Below are positions 15,787 to 24,710 of a stretch of 64,000 nt of DNA, piece after piece; position 1 is the stretch's first letter, and each line of letters opens with the position of its first letter. Source of the stretch: Myxococcaceae bacterium (GTDB lineage: Bacteria > Myxococcota > Myxococcia > Myxococcales > Myxococcaceae). A program made the translations under genes and the position numbers. Below the pieces are notes generated by a model. That model saw only the letters and a program-made list of their open reading frames with translations, searched no databases and was not told the DNA's origin. The stretch is taken from the NCBI GenBank assembly GCA_019694575.1, contig JAIBBR010000009.1:1-64000 (forward strand), written 5' to 3'.

Positions 15787-18012
15787 ATGCCGTTCGGCCT
15801 TCGTTCTGACGCGATGCGGTGGTGGAGCGTTCTGCTCGCAGGTTGGCTCGTCTCGTGTGCCTCGGGCGGAGGCTGCACGGGTTGCCTCGACCCCATTCCC
15901 AACGGGCAATACACCGGCGAGCGGCTCGACTCAGCCGCGGCCATGCGCATCACCGCGTCGGGGTTTGACGTCATCAACGCCGACGCTCCAAAAATTTTGC
16001 AGCGCTTCGCTCCCGGGCAACAACTCACCGTGCCGCTGGGCTGCAGCATCAGCAGCACCAATTTGCTCAACTTCATCAACTTGGGTTTCGCTATCGCCGA
16101 CCAAGGCGAGGCCGGCTGCACGCAAGAAAGTTGCGGTCAACTCGACGGCAAGTGCGACGCCAAAGACGTGCCGGTCAACATTCCGATGACGTTCAACGCC
16201 ATGCACGTAAACCCCAAGGGCCCCAACCAGCTTGAGGTGACGCTCGACCTCACCTTCTCGACGGGCAAAATCATGATTTCCACCACGGCGCGCAATTCGC
16301 CGTTGTGCCTTTTCACCAACCCCGCCAAATGCGGCATCGACTTCGACTCGTCGCGCGCTGCGCCCAACAACAACCAAATGAAGTTGGGCGTTCAATTCAC
16401 CGTCGACACGCGCTGGGGCAAGCTGCTCAAGCTGCAAGTGGCGAGCTTGGGCGGCATCAAAGTGTGCGGCACCCAGGGCGCCGAACCAAAGCCCGCGTGT
16501 CTAGACAGCGCTGACTTGGTGATTACCGCCGAAGGCAGTTGCCAAACGTGCACCGCCGCCGGGTGGGACCCCGTGAAGGTGCTGCTGATGGACCAAATCG
16601 GCAAGGCGCTGCAAGACGCCCTGCAAGGCGCGCTCGATGATTTGAACTGCCGCGCGTGTGGCCCCGCGGGCGCCTGCCCTCAAAACGGCGCCACCACCAG
16701 CCAATGCGATGCCGCGAATGACGGCGGCACGGCGTCGGGCCACTGCAAAGACGTGATGACTGGCCAATGCGTGCCGGCAATTTTCGGCGCCGAGGGCCGC
16801 ATGAATGTCAGCGCGCTGTTGGGAGCTTCTTCGAGCACGGCGACTCCGATTGACGTTTCTTTCGCGGCGGGAGGCGCCACGGCGGCTGACAGCAAAGGCT
16901 TCACCCAGGGCTTCGTGGGCGGCGCGCGCAGCGTGGCCTTCAATGCCTGTGTGCCGGCCGAGCAGATTCCCGTTTTCGCGCCACTTGCCCTGCCCCTGCT
17001 CGATGCGCAGGCACCGGGCACGTACGACGTGGGGGTTACCCTGTCGCAGCAGTTTTTGAACCACGCGCTCTTCGCCGCACAGCAGTCGGGCGTGTTCTGT
17101 CTCGAAGCGGGCCACGAAACGGTGGCACAATTAGAGACGTCGGTGCTGGCCGCGTTTCTCCCCTCGCTGGGTTTGCTGGCCGATGAGCAGCCGTCAAATG
17201 GCCCGCTGCACATCGTGCTGCGGCCTACCCACGCCCCCACCCTGTCAGTCGGCGAAGGCACCTTCGACGCCATGGGTAAAATCGACAAGCCGTTGCTCAC
17301 GCTCGACTGGAACGACGTCGAAGTCGACGTCTACGCGATGGTGTACGAGCACTGGACTCGGCTGTTCACCATGTCGGCCGACATCACCTTGCCGTTCGGC
17401 CTGCAAATTGAAAACTGCACCCACATTACCCCGGTGCTCGGAGACTTGAAGAACGCGATTACCGACGTGAAGGCGCTGAACTCTGAGATGCTGGCTGAAG
17501 ACGTGTCGGCGCTCGAAGGTCTGGTGCCTTCGCTGATTACGCTGGTGGAACCGCTGCTCGCGTCGGGTTTGCCTGGCTTCGACATTCCCGAGGCAGAAGG
17601 GTACCAGCTCCACCTGTTGGCGGCGAAAGGCGTCGAGGCGATTGGCGGCGGAGCGACATTCAACCATTTGGGGCTCTACGCGCAGCTGAAGAAACCCACT
17701 GACAGGTGCGCGTCGCCCTCTGGGCCGCCCATGTTCGCACCCGACGCGGTGTCACGTGACGGCGAGCAGCTCACGTTGCGCGTGGGCGCCCAGTCACCGT
17801 CGAAGTCATATTCCATGCGGTTAGACCGTGGGTTTTGGAGCAGCTTTCAAAAGGCAACCACTGCTGGCGTGGTGACTTTCACCCACCCCAAGCTGGCCTT
17901 GGGCCTGGGGCACGTTGTCGAAGTACGCGAGCGCGATGACCGTGAGCCCCTGCAGGTGTCACTGCCGCGCAGCTTGACGCTTGCGCCCCAACAGCCTCAG
18001 CGCCAGCAGTAA
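15787..18012 (+). CDS. unrecognised 741-aa Cys-containing lipoprotein
   Basis: The N-terminus is a lipoprotein signal (WWSVLLAGWLVSC, Cys24) followed by a GGGCTGC motif. The body has paired cysteines (CRACGPAGACPQ, CQTCTAAGW) and long alternating hydrophobic stretches (LEVTLDLTFSTGKIMIST, LHIVLRPTHAPTLSVGEG) that could form an elongated lipid-binding sheet like BPI or TULIP proteins; this is a guess from pattern only. Possible starts are TTG 15754 (best ribosome site, AGGGGGG), ATG 15787 and ATG 15814; 15787 is a compromise that keeps the signal short. It is divergent from the IPT-repeat gene, and its 3' end overlaps the convergent msrQ by 54 bp. Confidence 0.75.
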   Translation: MPFGLRSDAMRWWSVLLAGWLVSCASGGGCTGCLDPIPNGQYTGERLDSAAAMRITASGFDVINADAPKILQRFAPGQQLTVPLGCSISSTNLLNFINLGFAIADQGEAGCTQESCGQLDGKCDAKDVPVNIPMTFNAMHVNPKGPNQLEVTLDLTFSTGKIMISTTARNSPLCLFTNPAKCGIDFDSSRAAPNNNQMKLGVQFTVDTRWGKLLKLQVASLGGIKVCGTQGAEPKPACLDSADLVITAEGSCQTCTAAGWDPVKVLLMDQIGKALQDALQGALDDLNCRACGPAGACPQNGATTSQCDAANDGGTASGHCKDVMTGQCVPAIFGAEGRMNVSALLGASSSTATPIDVSFAAGGATAADSKGFTQGFVGGARSVAFNACVPAEQIPVFAPLALPLLDAQAPGTYDVGVTLSQQFLNHALFAAQQSGVFCLEAGHETVAQLETSVLAAFLPSLGLLADEQPSNGPLHIVLRPTHAPTLSVGEGTFDAMGKIDKPLLTLDWNDVEVDVYAMVYEHWTRLFTMSADITLPFGLQIENCTHITPVLGDLKNAITDVKALNSEMLAEDVSALEGLVPSLITLVEPLLASGLPGFDIPEAEGYQLHLLAAKGVEAIGGGATFNHLGLYAQLKKPTDRCASPSGPPMFAPDAVSRDGEQLTLRVGAQSPSKSYSMRLDRGFWSSFQKATTAGVVTFTHPKLALGLGHVVEVRERDDREPLQVSLPRSLTLAPQQPQRQQ

Positions 18013-18555
18013 CGCCAACAACGCGCCGTAAACGAGCGGCTCGGTAATGTCTTTCTTCACCCGCCACCAGAAGTGAATCACCGCGAGAATGCCCGTCGCA
18101 TAGACAAGACGGTGCAGCCGAGTCCACTTGTCGAAGCCAAGTCGCTTCACGCTGGCCTTGCTCGAGGTCCACGCCAGGGGCACCATCGAGAGCCAGGCGA
18201 GCAGGCCCACGGTGATGAACGGCCGCTTCACCACGTCGTCCCACAGCGCTTGGAGCGCGAGCTGTTGGTCAATCACCACATAAGTGAGCAAATGCAGCGT
18301 GGCGTAAGCGAAAGCAAGGAGCCCCAGTGTGCGGCGAACCCGCGCCGGCCATGTCCATTTGAAGACGAGCCGCAGCGGCGTGCAGGCGAGTGATGCCACC
18401 AACATCACCAGCGCGAGAAGGCCAAGCTGATTGAGCGCCGTGGCAATGGGGTTGGCGCCCAAGTCATTTGTCGCGGCGCGCGCGAGCAGACCCAGCACCG
18501 GCAGGGTGGCGCCAGCGACGAGCGCGGGGTTGAGCCATGCGAGCGGTTTCGCCAT
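17959..18555 (-). CDS. msrQ: MsrQ-like heme-binding membrane subunit (YedZ family)
   Basis: The 198-aa protein has about six hydrophobic helices and the ferric-reductase-like pattern of MsrQ: His residues inside helices (YATLHLLTYVVID, ILAVIHFWW) and LHRLVYATG. The family passes electrons from quinones or flavins to the periplasmic methionine sulfoxide reductase MsrP. No msrP is next to it; instead it follows the AbiEii toxin gene by 8 nt, so it may share that transcript. The ATG at 18555 is chosen because it begins the family-like part; longer frames add only non-homologous residues. Its 3' end overlaps the convergent lipoprotein gene. Confidence 0.85.
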   Translation of the reverse strand: MAKPLAWLNPALVAGATLPVLGLLARAATNDLGANPIATALNQLGLLALVMLVASLACTPLRLVFKWTWPARVRRTLGLLAFAYATLHLLTYVVIDQQLALQALWDDVVKRPFITVGLLAWLSMVPLAWTSSKASVKRLGFDKWTRLHRLVYATGILAVIHFWWRVKKDITEPLVYGALLALLLALRLLGRKRQAARQ

Positions 18556-18563
18556 GAGCTTTA

Positions 18564-19355
18564 TCAGCCCGCGTGAATTCGCGGCAGCACTCCACCGGGC
18601 CGACCGTAATGGCAGGTGAGGGTTTTTCGCCCGTGGCCGCGAGGGTCGACGAAAGTCTTCTCGGTCGTAGAATAGTAAAGGCAACCGATTTCGCCGGCAG
18701 GCAGCGCGCTGATGAGCGCATCAGCGTCGTCGAGCGCCGTCGACCAGGTGACTTTCAAAACGGGGAGTTCGACCGGCTTGGTTAGACGAAGCCGGTCGAA
18801 GTCTTCGGGCTGATATTTGCTGCGGCGCCGCAAGAGCTCGAGCAGCGAACGGGGTGTGAAGCCCGGGTCTTTGCCGACGGAGGCCCAGCACAGCGCTCCC
18901 AAGCACAGGGTTCTTTCGTGAACTTCAAGCACATCGAGAAAATCACGCGGTTCGTTTCGACCCACCAGCGCGAGCACTTTGTTGAGCGCGAGGTCTACCG
19001 GGTGGAGCACAAAGCCCAGCTCGGCGTCGGCAACAGTGGGCATGAAACGCCATGCTGAGTCGTGCGCCCATTCAATTTTGGTCGAATCGTCACCACACAC
19101 TACCCGCGCGCGAATGTAGCCGGGCTGCTTCATGTCGATGGCTACCTGGTACCCTTCACGCTCGAGCGCCGCAGAATCTGCTGCAAAGGCACTCGCGACC
19201 CTCTCAACCGAGTCGTGAAAGTAGTCGAGGTCGTTACTGAAGCGCGTAGAGTTCGGTAGGCGATGCAGTGCCGCTCCTCCCGCAAGGTAGCTGTCGGCGC
19301 TGCGGCCTGCCGCGAGCAGCCGCCCCACCGAAGACTGTAAAGGGGTTAGCGGCAT
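18564..19355 (-). CDS. AbiEii/AbiGii-family nucleotidyltransferase toxin
   Basis: The 263-aa protein shows the nucleotidyltransferase pattern of AbiEii toxins: AGGAAL (Gly26-Gly27), RFSNDLDYF with Asp42 and Asp44 as the metal pair, and downstream DLALNKVLALVGRNEPRDFLD, which matches the conserved K...RDFxD motif. Known members transfer nucleotides to RNA or other targets and arrest growth, with the antitoxin encoded just upstream. Here the start overlaps the end of the upstream small gene by 10 nt, as in a toxin-antitoxin operon. Target and nucleotide are unknown. Confidence 0.85.
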   Translation of the reverse strand: MPLTPLQSSVGRLLAAGRSADSYLAGGAALHRLPNSTRFSNDLDYFHDSVERVASAFAADSAALEREGYQVAIDMKQPGYIRARVVCGDDSTKIEWAHDSAWRFMPTVADAELGFVLHPVDLALNKVLALVGRNEPRDFLDVLEVHERTLCLGALCWASVGKDPGFTPRSLLELLRRRSKYQPEDFDRLRLTKPVELPVLKVTWSTALDDADALISALPAGEIGCLYYSTTEKTFVDPRGHGRKTLTCHYGRPGGVLPRIHAG

Positions 19356-19612
19356 AGCCGTTCACCCACTTTCCACGCCGCGCGGTTGCCGTTTTTCATG
19401 AGCTGCTCGCAGAGCCAGGGCAGGTCTTTCAAAGTGACAACGTAATGCGGGTCGAACGACCAAAAGCACTGCGCATGAAATTGGCGATACGCCCGCCGCG
19501 CCTCGCGTACGCGAACCATGTCACGCGCCACCGCAGCCGAAAGAACCCGGCGACTCTTCAGCCCACCTTTGCGGCCAATTTCGGCCAGATACTTTTTAAC
19601 CTCAGAATTCAT
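19346..19612 (-). CDS. putative cognate antitoxin of the AbiEii-type toxin
   Basis: The 88-aa protein begins with a short basic segment containing EIGRKGGLKSRRVLS, an RKGG-type motif seen in small proteins encoded next to AbiEii-type toxins, and continues with helical charged residues (RVREARRAYRQFH). It overlaps the toxin start by 10 nt, so the two are translationally coupled. The ATG at 19612 is preferred over an upstream frame that adds 14 non-homologous residues. A palindrome 77 bp upstream could be its operator. The antitoxin role is inferred from position and size. Confidence 0.65.
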   Translation of the reverse strand: MNSEVKKYLAEIGRKGGLKSRRVLSAAVARDMVRVREARRAYRQFHAQCFWSFDPHYVVTLKDLPWLCEQLMKNGNRAAWKVGERLCR

Positions 19613-19688
19613 GGAGCATAATCTTAACCCGCTTATGATGCGACAAGACAGCAACAGGCGCCGCAGATGTCAGGCTCCCTGTTTCAAA

Positions 19689-19698
19689 TGTAATTACA
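19689..19698. promoter_or_regulatory. 10-bp palindrome upstream of the toxin-antitoxin pair
   Basis: TGTAATTACA is a perfect palindrome in the AT-rich 132-bp gap (19613-19744) between rpe and the antitoxin start. It lies where an antitoxin-family autorepressor could bind. No clear -10/-35 pair was assigned. Confidence 0.3.
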
Positions 19699-19744
19699 AT
19701 TGGTTAAACGAATTCAGACAGCTGAAGCACGGAAAGCCCGGCAC

Positions 19745-20401
19745 CTACTGAGCCTTCAACGTAGCAATCGCCGCTCGGTAGTCAGGGGAGCGAAACACAG
19801 CCTGGCCCGCGACCAGCACATTGGCGCCCGCCGCCACCACTGACTTCACGGTGTCAGGCCCAATGCCTCCGTCGACTTCGATGTCGACTTTCGCCAAGCC
19901 CTTCGCATCGAGCATCGCGCGCAGCTTGCGAATTTTTTCGACCGTCGCCGGAATGAACGCCTGCCCACCGAAGCCGGGGTTCACGCTCATCAGCAACACC
20001 TGGTCGACTTCGCCCAGCACTTCTTCGATGGCCGACAACCCCGTCGAAGGGTTCAACACCACGCTCGGCTTCGCGCCCGCGCGGCGAATCTGCTGCAGGG
20101 TGCGGTGCAAATGAGGGCAGGTTTCAACATGCACGGTGACAATCGACGCGCCGACCTTCACGAAGTCTTCGATGTACTTCTCGGGCTCGACAATCATCAG
20201 GTGCACATCGAGCGGTAGCGCGGTGGCCTTTTTCACCGCCTGCACCACCACAGGGCCCATGGTGATGTTCGGCACGAAACGGCCGTCCATCACGTCGACA
20301 TGAATGTAGTCGGCGCCCGCGGCCTCAACCGCCTTCACCTCTTCGGCCAACCGGCCAAAATCGGCCGAAAGAATCGACGGAGCGATTTTTATGTGGCTCA
20401 T
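19745..20401 (-). CDS. rpe: ribulose-phosphate 3-epimerase
   Basis: The 218-aa TIM-barrel enzyme is recognised by [46 protein letters not shown] and EVDGGI, which include the catalytic aspartates and metal-binding histidines. It interconverts ribulose 5-phosphate and xylulose 5-phosphate in the pentose phosphate pathway in the cytoplasm. The start overlaps the stop of the upstream MBL-fold gene as ATGA, so the two are coupled. Full length for the family. Confidence 0.97.
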   Translation of the reverse strand: MSHIKIAPSILSADFGRLAEEVKAVEAAGADYIHVDVMDGRFVPNITMGPVVVQAVKKATALPLDVHLMIVEPEKYIEDFVKVGASIVTVHVETCPHLHRTLQQIRRAGAKPSVVLNPSTGLSAIEEVLGEVDQVLLMSVNPGFGGQAFIPATVEKIRKLRAMLDAKGLAKVDIEVDGGIGPDTVKSVVAAGANVLVAGQAVFRSPDYRAAIATLKAQ

Positions 20402-21258
20402 GGCGTTTCCTTTTTAGACGAATTCATCTCGGTCTCTTTCTTCACCGACTGAAACATGGCGCGCGTGGTGCCTTCGCGTGAAGGCACATAGAAGGCCGTC
20501 TTGATGTCATCGAAGCCCTGCAGCTGTACCGCGCGCACGGCGGTGTCTTCGTCTGAACCTTTCGTCACCTCGGCGCGAATGCCCGCTTCAAGCTGCTTCA
20601 AGTAGTCGCCGAAATGCTCCACTTTGCTGCGCGGCATCACCTGCCCGTGACCTGGCACCAAGTGGGTGAAGTCGAGCTCCAAAATGCGCTGCACGGTGTG
20701 CGCGAGCACCAACACATCGCCGCCATAGGCTTGGTCGGCACGCGGTTCTAAGTCTTCGTTCACCAAGTCGCCCGCCACCACCCATTTTCGCTTGGGCAAG
20801 TACGCCACCAAGTCGCCGTCGGTGTGGCCCGAGCCCAGGTTCAACACCCGCACCTCTTCTTCACCTAGAAAGAGGCGAATTTCGCCGTCAACCTCGACAA
20901 AAGGCGCGCGTTCACCTTGGGCGAGCAGGCGCTTTTTGGCATTGGGGTGCACCAGCACCGCGCCCACTTCAGGGTAAAGCGCCAGGCTGCCCGCATGGTC
21001 TTGGTGCGCGTGGGTGAGCATGACGCGGCTGACTTTCAACCGCAGCGTGTCTTCAAGGTCGTGACGCAACCGCATGCCGAAATCGGCGAACTTCACGTCG
21101 CTCAAAAATGCCTGCCGGCCGTGCAACACACCTACCGAATTGCCGCCCCCGCCCAGCCACACCTCGAGCCCATCGTCGATGCGCACCGCTTCGAGCTGTA
21201 AAAACGTGCGCAACCCACACCCAGCCAGAAAGCAGCACACCGCCAGGAGCATTCTCAT
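20398..21258 (-). CDS. metallo-beta-lactamase-fold lipoprotein
   Basis: The 286-aa protein has a short lipoprotein signal ([14 protein letters not shown], Cys14 in LAGC). The MBL fold is shown by THAHQDHAG (HxHxDH metal motif), SGHTDGD, VVAGDLV and VPGHGQV, the zinc ligands in order. Such proteins hydrolyse beta-lactams, lactones, thioesters or phosphoesters; nothing here fixes the substrate. Being anchored outside the cytoplasm and coupled to rpe by a 4-nt overlap is an unusual pairing. It is divergent from the HD-GYP gene. Confidence 0.88.
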   Translation of the reverse strand: MRMLLAVCCFLAGCGLRTFLQLEAVRIDDGLEVWLGGGGNSVGVLHGRQAFLSDVKFADFGMRLRHDLEDTLRLKVSRVMLTHAHQDHAGSLALYPEVGAVLVHPNAKKRLLAQGERAPFVEVDGEIRLFLGEEEVRVLNLGSGHTDGDLVAYLPKRKWVVAGDLVNEDLEPRADQAYGGDVLVLAHTVQRILELDFTHLVPGHGQVMPRSKVEHFGDYLKQLEAGIRAEVTKGSDEDTAVRAVQLQGFDDIKTAFYVPSREGTTRAMFQSVKKETEMNSSKKETP

Positions 21259-21341
21259 TGCTCCACCCTACCAAAGGGCGCGAACATGTCGTGGTGGCTG
21301 CACCACTCACTGGTTCATCGGCGCCTGCGCTCGACGTGGCC

Positions 21342-22811
21342 ATGCGCCGCGTAAGCAAGCTGAACGCGATTCTCGAAGTCGCCAAGGCGATGACCTTGAA
21401 GCGCAACTTAGAAGAATTGCTACCGCTGATTCTCAAAGAGGCGGCGCGGGTGGTTGAAGCCGACCGCTGCACCTTGTTCATTTTAGACCGAGAACGTTCT
21501 GAGCTGTGGAGCCGCATTGCCCAGGGCGCCACCGGTGAAATTCGCATGCCGATGAACAAGGGCATCGCCGGCGCGGTGGCGATGAGCGGAGACGTGATTA
21601 ACTTGAAAGACGCTTACGAAGACGCGCGCTTCGCTCGCAATTTCGACGTCACCAACCACTATCGCACCAAGAGCATTTTGTGCGTGCCGATGCGTGACGC
21701 GAAGGGCGAGATTACCGGCGTGCTGCAGGCGCTGAACGCCGCCGACGGAGCCTTCGACGGTGAAGATGAAGAGCTGCTTTTGGCGCTCGGTGGCCAAGCG
21801 GCGTCGGCCATCGAGAACGCGCTGTTGCATGAAGAAATCAACCGGCTCTTCGAAGGCTTCGTGCAGGCCTCGGTGGTGGCGATTGAATCGCGTGACCCGA
21901 CGACCGCGGGTCATTCAGGCCGAGTGTCTGACTTGACGGTGACCATGGCCAAGGCGCTGGAGCACGTCACCAAGGGTCCGTACGCTGGCACCCGCTTCAA
22001 CAACAACGAGATTCAAGAGATTCGCTACGCATCGCTGCTCCACGACTTTGGCAAGGTGGGCGTGCGCGAGCCGGTGCTGGTGAAAGCCGAAAAACTCTAC
22101 CCCCATGAATTCGACGTGCTGAAGGCGCGCTTCGCCCTGGCCCGCAAAGACCGGCAGCTCTCGTCACACCAACGCCGGCTCGACTCGCTGAAAATGCGCG
22201 GCGACAAAGATTTCGCCGCCATCGAGCAAGAAGAAAACGAGCGGCTGGTGCGCGAGCTGAGTGAGCTCGACGAAGCATTTGCTTTCATCGCCACCTGCAA
22301 CCGCCCCACGGTGCTGGCGCAAGGGGGCTTCGAGCGACTCAACGACTTGGGCGCAGTGTCGTACAACGACGCGAACGACAAACCGCAAACGTTGCTCACC
22401 CCCCACGAAATGACGGTGCTTTCGATTCCCAAAGGCACGCTGTCAGCGACCGAGCGGCTCGAAATTGAATCGCACGTCACGCACACGTTTCGTTTTCTTT
22501 CCCAAATTCCGTGGACGCGCTCGTTGCGCCGCGTGCCTGAGATTGCGTACGGGCACCACGAGAAGCTCGACGGCAAAGGGTACCCGCGTCAGCTGCCCGC
22601 GGTCGCCATTCCCCTGCAGTCGAAGATGATGGCCATCTCAGACATTTACGATGCGCTCACCGCCAGCGACCGCCCCTACAAGAAGGCCGTGCCCCACGAG
22701 ATGGCGATAGATATTTTGAAGAAAGAATGCGCCAACGGCCAGCTCGACGCAGAGCTGTTCACCATTTTCACCGAAGGCGAAATTGCCCGCCGCGCGCTAA
22801 AGAAGCCTTAA
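21342..22811 (+). CDS. GAF-domain HD-GYP protein, probable cyclic-di-GMP phosphodiesterase
   Basis: A 489-aa protein with an N-terminal GAF sensor (about residues 20-160; ADRCTLFILDRERSELWSRI, SILCVPMRDA) followed by an HD-GYP domain: HSGRVSDLT, LLHDFGKVG (His214-Asp215), HHEKLDGKGYP and ISDIYDALTASDRPYK. It should degrade cyclic di-GMP in the cytoplasm in response to a GAF ligand. Between the HD and HHE motifs sits a longer than usual stretch, including charged coiled-coil residues (RRLDSLKMRGDKDFAAIEQE). The start is uncertain: ATG 21342 is family-like, but GTG codons from 21291 are also in frame. It is divergent from the MBL-fold gene. Confidence 0.9.
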   Translation: MRRVSKLNAILEVAKAMTLKRNLEELLPLILKEAARVVEADRCTLFILDRERSELWSRIAQGATGEIRMPMNKGIAGAVAMSGDVINLKDAYEDARFARNFDVTNHYRTKSILCVPMRDAKGEITGVLQALNAADGAFDGEDEELLLALGGQAASAIENALLHEEINRLFEGFVQASVVAIESRDPTTAGHSGRVSDLTVTMAKALEHVTKGPYAGTRFNNNEIQEIRYASLLHDFGKVGVREPVLVKAEKLYPHEFDVLKARFALARKDRQLSSHQRRLDSLKMRGDKDFAAIEQEENERLVRELSELDEAFAFIATCNRPTVLAQGGFERLNDLGAVSYNDANDKPQTLLTPHEMTVLSIPKGTLSATERLEIESHVTHTFRFLSQIPWTRSLRRVPEIAYGHHEKLDGKGYPRQLPAVAIPLQSKMMAISDIYDALTASDRPYKKAVPHEMAIDILKKECANGQLDAELFTIFTEGEIARRALKKP

Positions 22812-22833
22812 CCTGCCGCTGAAGGGCCCGCCC

Positions 22834-23190
22834 TTATTCACACGGCTGGCGAATCGACTGGCAGGTCCACTGCCCGTTTTCACAGTGGGGCACCCTGCAG
22901 CATTCGCCGGGCTCTCCGAAACACGTGCCGGCGGCGCAATCGCTCGTCTTGGTGAGCCCTCGCGGGCAACCCCATTCGCTGCCCAGACAAATAGCATTCA
23001 CGTACGCGTCACCTCCACACATGTCGACACAATGAAAGTCAGCGACTTTTCCCGCGCAGGTACAGGGCGCGCCTTCGCTGCACCCGTCGTTGTCGTTTCG
23101 GCAGCTCGCAAACCCTGCGCCACGCCAAAGCGCTGCATTCATCGACACTTGCGCGCCGCACCACCTCAGAAATTCGAGGGAAACACTCAC
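22834..23190 (-). CDS. small Cys-rich protein downstream of pyruvate kinase
   Basis: A 118-aa frame begins with GTG directly overlapping the pyk stop (ATGTGAGTG). From about residue 30 it is a dense Cys module (CRNDNDGC, CTCAGKVADFHC, CFGEPGECCRVPHC) like the secreted Cys-rich lipoproteins elsewhere in the window. GFASC at 27-30 could be a lipobox, but no proper signal peptide precedes it: residues 1-26 have a charged, aromatic composition. Either the N-terminus has decayed or the real start is elsewhere. Function unknown. Confidence 0.5.
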   Translation of the reverse strand: MSVSLEFLRWCGAQVSMNAALWRGAGFASCRNDNDGCSEGAPCTCAGKVADFHCVDMCGGDAYVNAICLGSEWGCPRGLTKTSDCAAGTCFGEPGECCRVPHCENGQWTCQSIRQPCE

Positions 23191-24617
23191 ATCGAAATCG
23201 TATGCAACCGCAGTGAGTTGATTTTGCCCGCCTGGCCGACCGGCGCGCCGAACACAATCACCACGCTCTCACCCCGTTGTGCCAACCCACGCGCGAGCAG
23301 CTCTTCTTCAACGCGGCGAACCATTGCTTCGGTCTCTTGCATCGGCTCGAGCACGCGGGGAATCACGCCCCACAGCAAAGAAAGCCGGCGCCGTACTTCT
23401 TGGTTCGGGCTGAAGGCGATAATCGGCACCGTGGGGCGGTAGCGTGACAGCAACCGCGCGGTGGTACCCGTCAGCGTGAAGGCCACAATGAGCGACGCAC
23501 CCGTTTCGCGCGCCGCACGGCATGCCACGCCACTCGTCACGTCGGGGAACTGCGCGGGAATGCGCAGCGGCTCGCCACTGCCCATACGAGGGAACGTTTG
23601 GCGCATCGACGATTCGGCCGCGAGCACAATGCGGTTCATCATCTCGACCGATTCGATGGGGTAGTCGCCCGAAGCCGTTTCACCCGACAACATCACCGCG
23701 TCGGTGCCGTCGAAAATGGCGTTCGCCACGTCAGACGCTTCGGCCCGGGTGGGCCGGGGGTGCTCAATCATCGAATTCAACATCTGCGTGGCGACGATGA
23801 CCGGCAAGCCGCGCGCGTTGGCTCTGCGAATGATGTCTTTTTGAATCGCCGGCACTTCTTCGGGAGGAATTTCCACGCCCAAATCGCCGCGCGCCACCAT
23901 CACTCCGTCGGTCTTGTCTAAAATCGCGTCGAGCCGCGCCAGTGCTTCGGGCTTTTCGAGCTTGGCCACAATGGGCACCTGCCGGCCCGCTTCGGCCATG
24001 GCCGCGCGCGCCAAGTCGATGTCTTGCGGGTTGCGCACGAACGAGAGCGCTACATAGTCGACGCCGTTCTTGATACCGAAAATCAGGTCTTCACGGTCTT
24101 TGGGCGTCAACGCGTCGGCGCGAATCGCCACGCCCGGCAAGTTGATGCCCTTGTTGTTCTTCAACGTGCCGCCGTGAATCACTTCGGTGCGCACCAACGT
24201 TTTTTTGTCGGTGGCCAACACTTTGAGCTCGAGCAAACCGTCGTCGAGCAAAATGCGGTCGCCCACGTTCACGTCAGCCGCCAAGTGCACGTAGGTGGTG
24301 CTCACCAAGTCTTCGTTGCCAAGCACGCCTTCGTCGGTGGTGATTGAAATTTCTTTGCCCTCGACGAGCTCGATGGCGCCTTTTTCTAACCGGCCGGTGC
24401 GAATTTTAGGGCCCTGCAGGTCACCCAAAATGCCCACCCCTTTGCGCACCTTCAAGCTGGCCGCGCGCAGGCGTTCGATGACTTCTTGGTGCTGCTCGTG
24501 GGTGCCGTGAGAAAAATTCAACCGCGCTACGTCCATGCCTGAAGCGAGCAACTTCTCGAGCATCTCTTGGCTGGTGGTGGCGGGACCCAGGGTGCAAACG
24601 ATCTTCGCGCGTCTCAT
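23187..24617 (-). CDS. pyk: pyruvate kinase
   Basis: The 476-aa enzyme starts MRRAKIVCTLGPAT and carries the family signatures: MDVARLNFSHG, IVAKLEKPEAL with the catalytic Lys, GVMVARGDLGVEIP, ATQMLNSMIEHPRPTRAE and DAVMLSGETA. It converts phosphoenolpyruvate and ADP to pyruvate and ATP at the end of glycolysis. The ATG at 24617 fits the family N-terminus; an upstream in-frame extension is not homologous. A TATAAG lies about 8 nt before the ATG with no ribosome site, so the mRNA could be leaderless. A small Cys-rich frame overlaps its stop. Confidence 0.97.
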   Translation of the reverse strand: MRRAKIVCTLGPATTSQEMLEKLLASGMDVARLNFSHGTHEQHQEVIERLRAASLKVRKGVGILGDLQGPKIRTGRLEKGAIELVEGKEISITTDEGVLGNEDLVSTTYVHLAADVNVGDRILLDDGLLELKVLATDKKTLVRTEVIHGGTLKNNKGINLPGVAIRADALTPKDREDLIFGIKNGVDYVALSFVRNPQDIDLARAAMAEAGRQVPIVAKLEKPEALARLDAILDKTDGVMVARGDLGVEIPPEEVPAIQKDIIRRANARGLPVIVATQMLNSMIEHPRPTRAEASDVANAIFDGTDAVMLSGETASGDYPIESVEMMNRIVLAAESSMRQTFPRMGSGEPLRIPAQFPDVTSGVACRAARETGASLIVAFTLTGTTARLLSRYRPTVPIIAFSPNQEVRRRLSLLWGVIPRVLEPMQETEAMVRRVEEELLARGLAQRGESVVIVFGAPVGQAGKINSLRLHTISM

Positions 24618-24710
24618 GGCGTGGCTTATACGCCCCCTGACGAGAACTTCACGTACCGAATGCGTGAAATGCGTAGCGCACCGCGGCATGGCGCCAACAC
24701 CTTTTTGACG

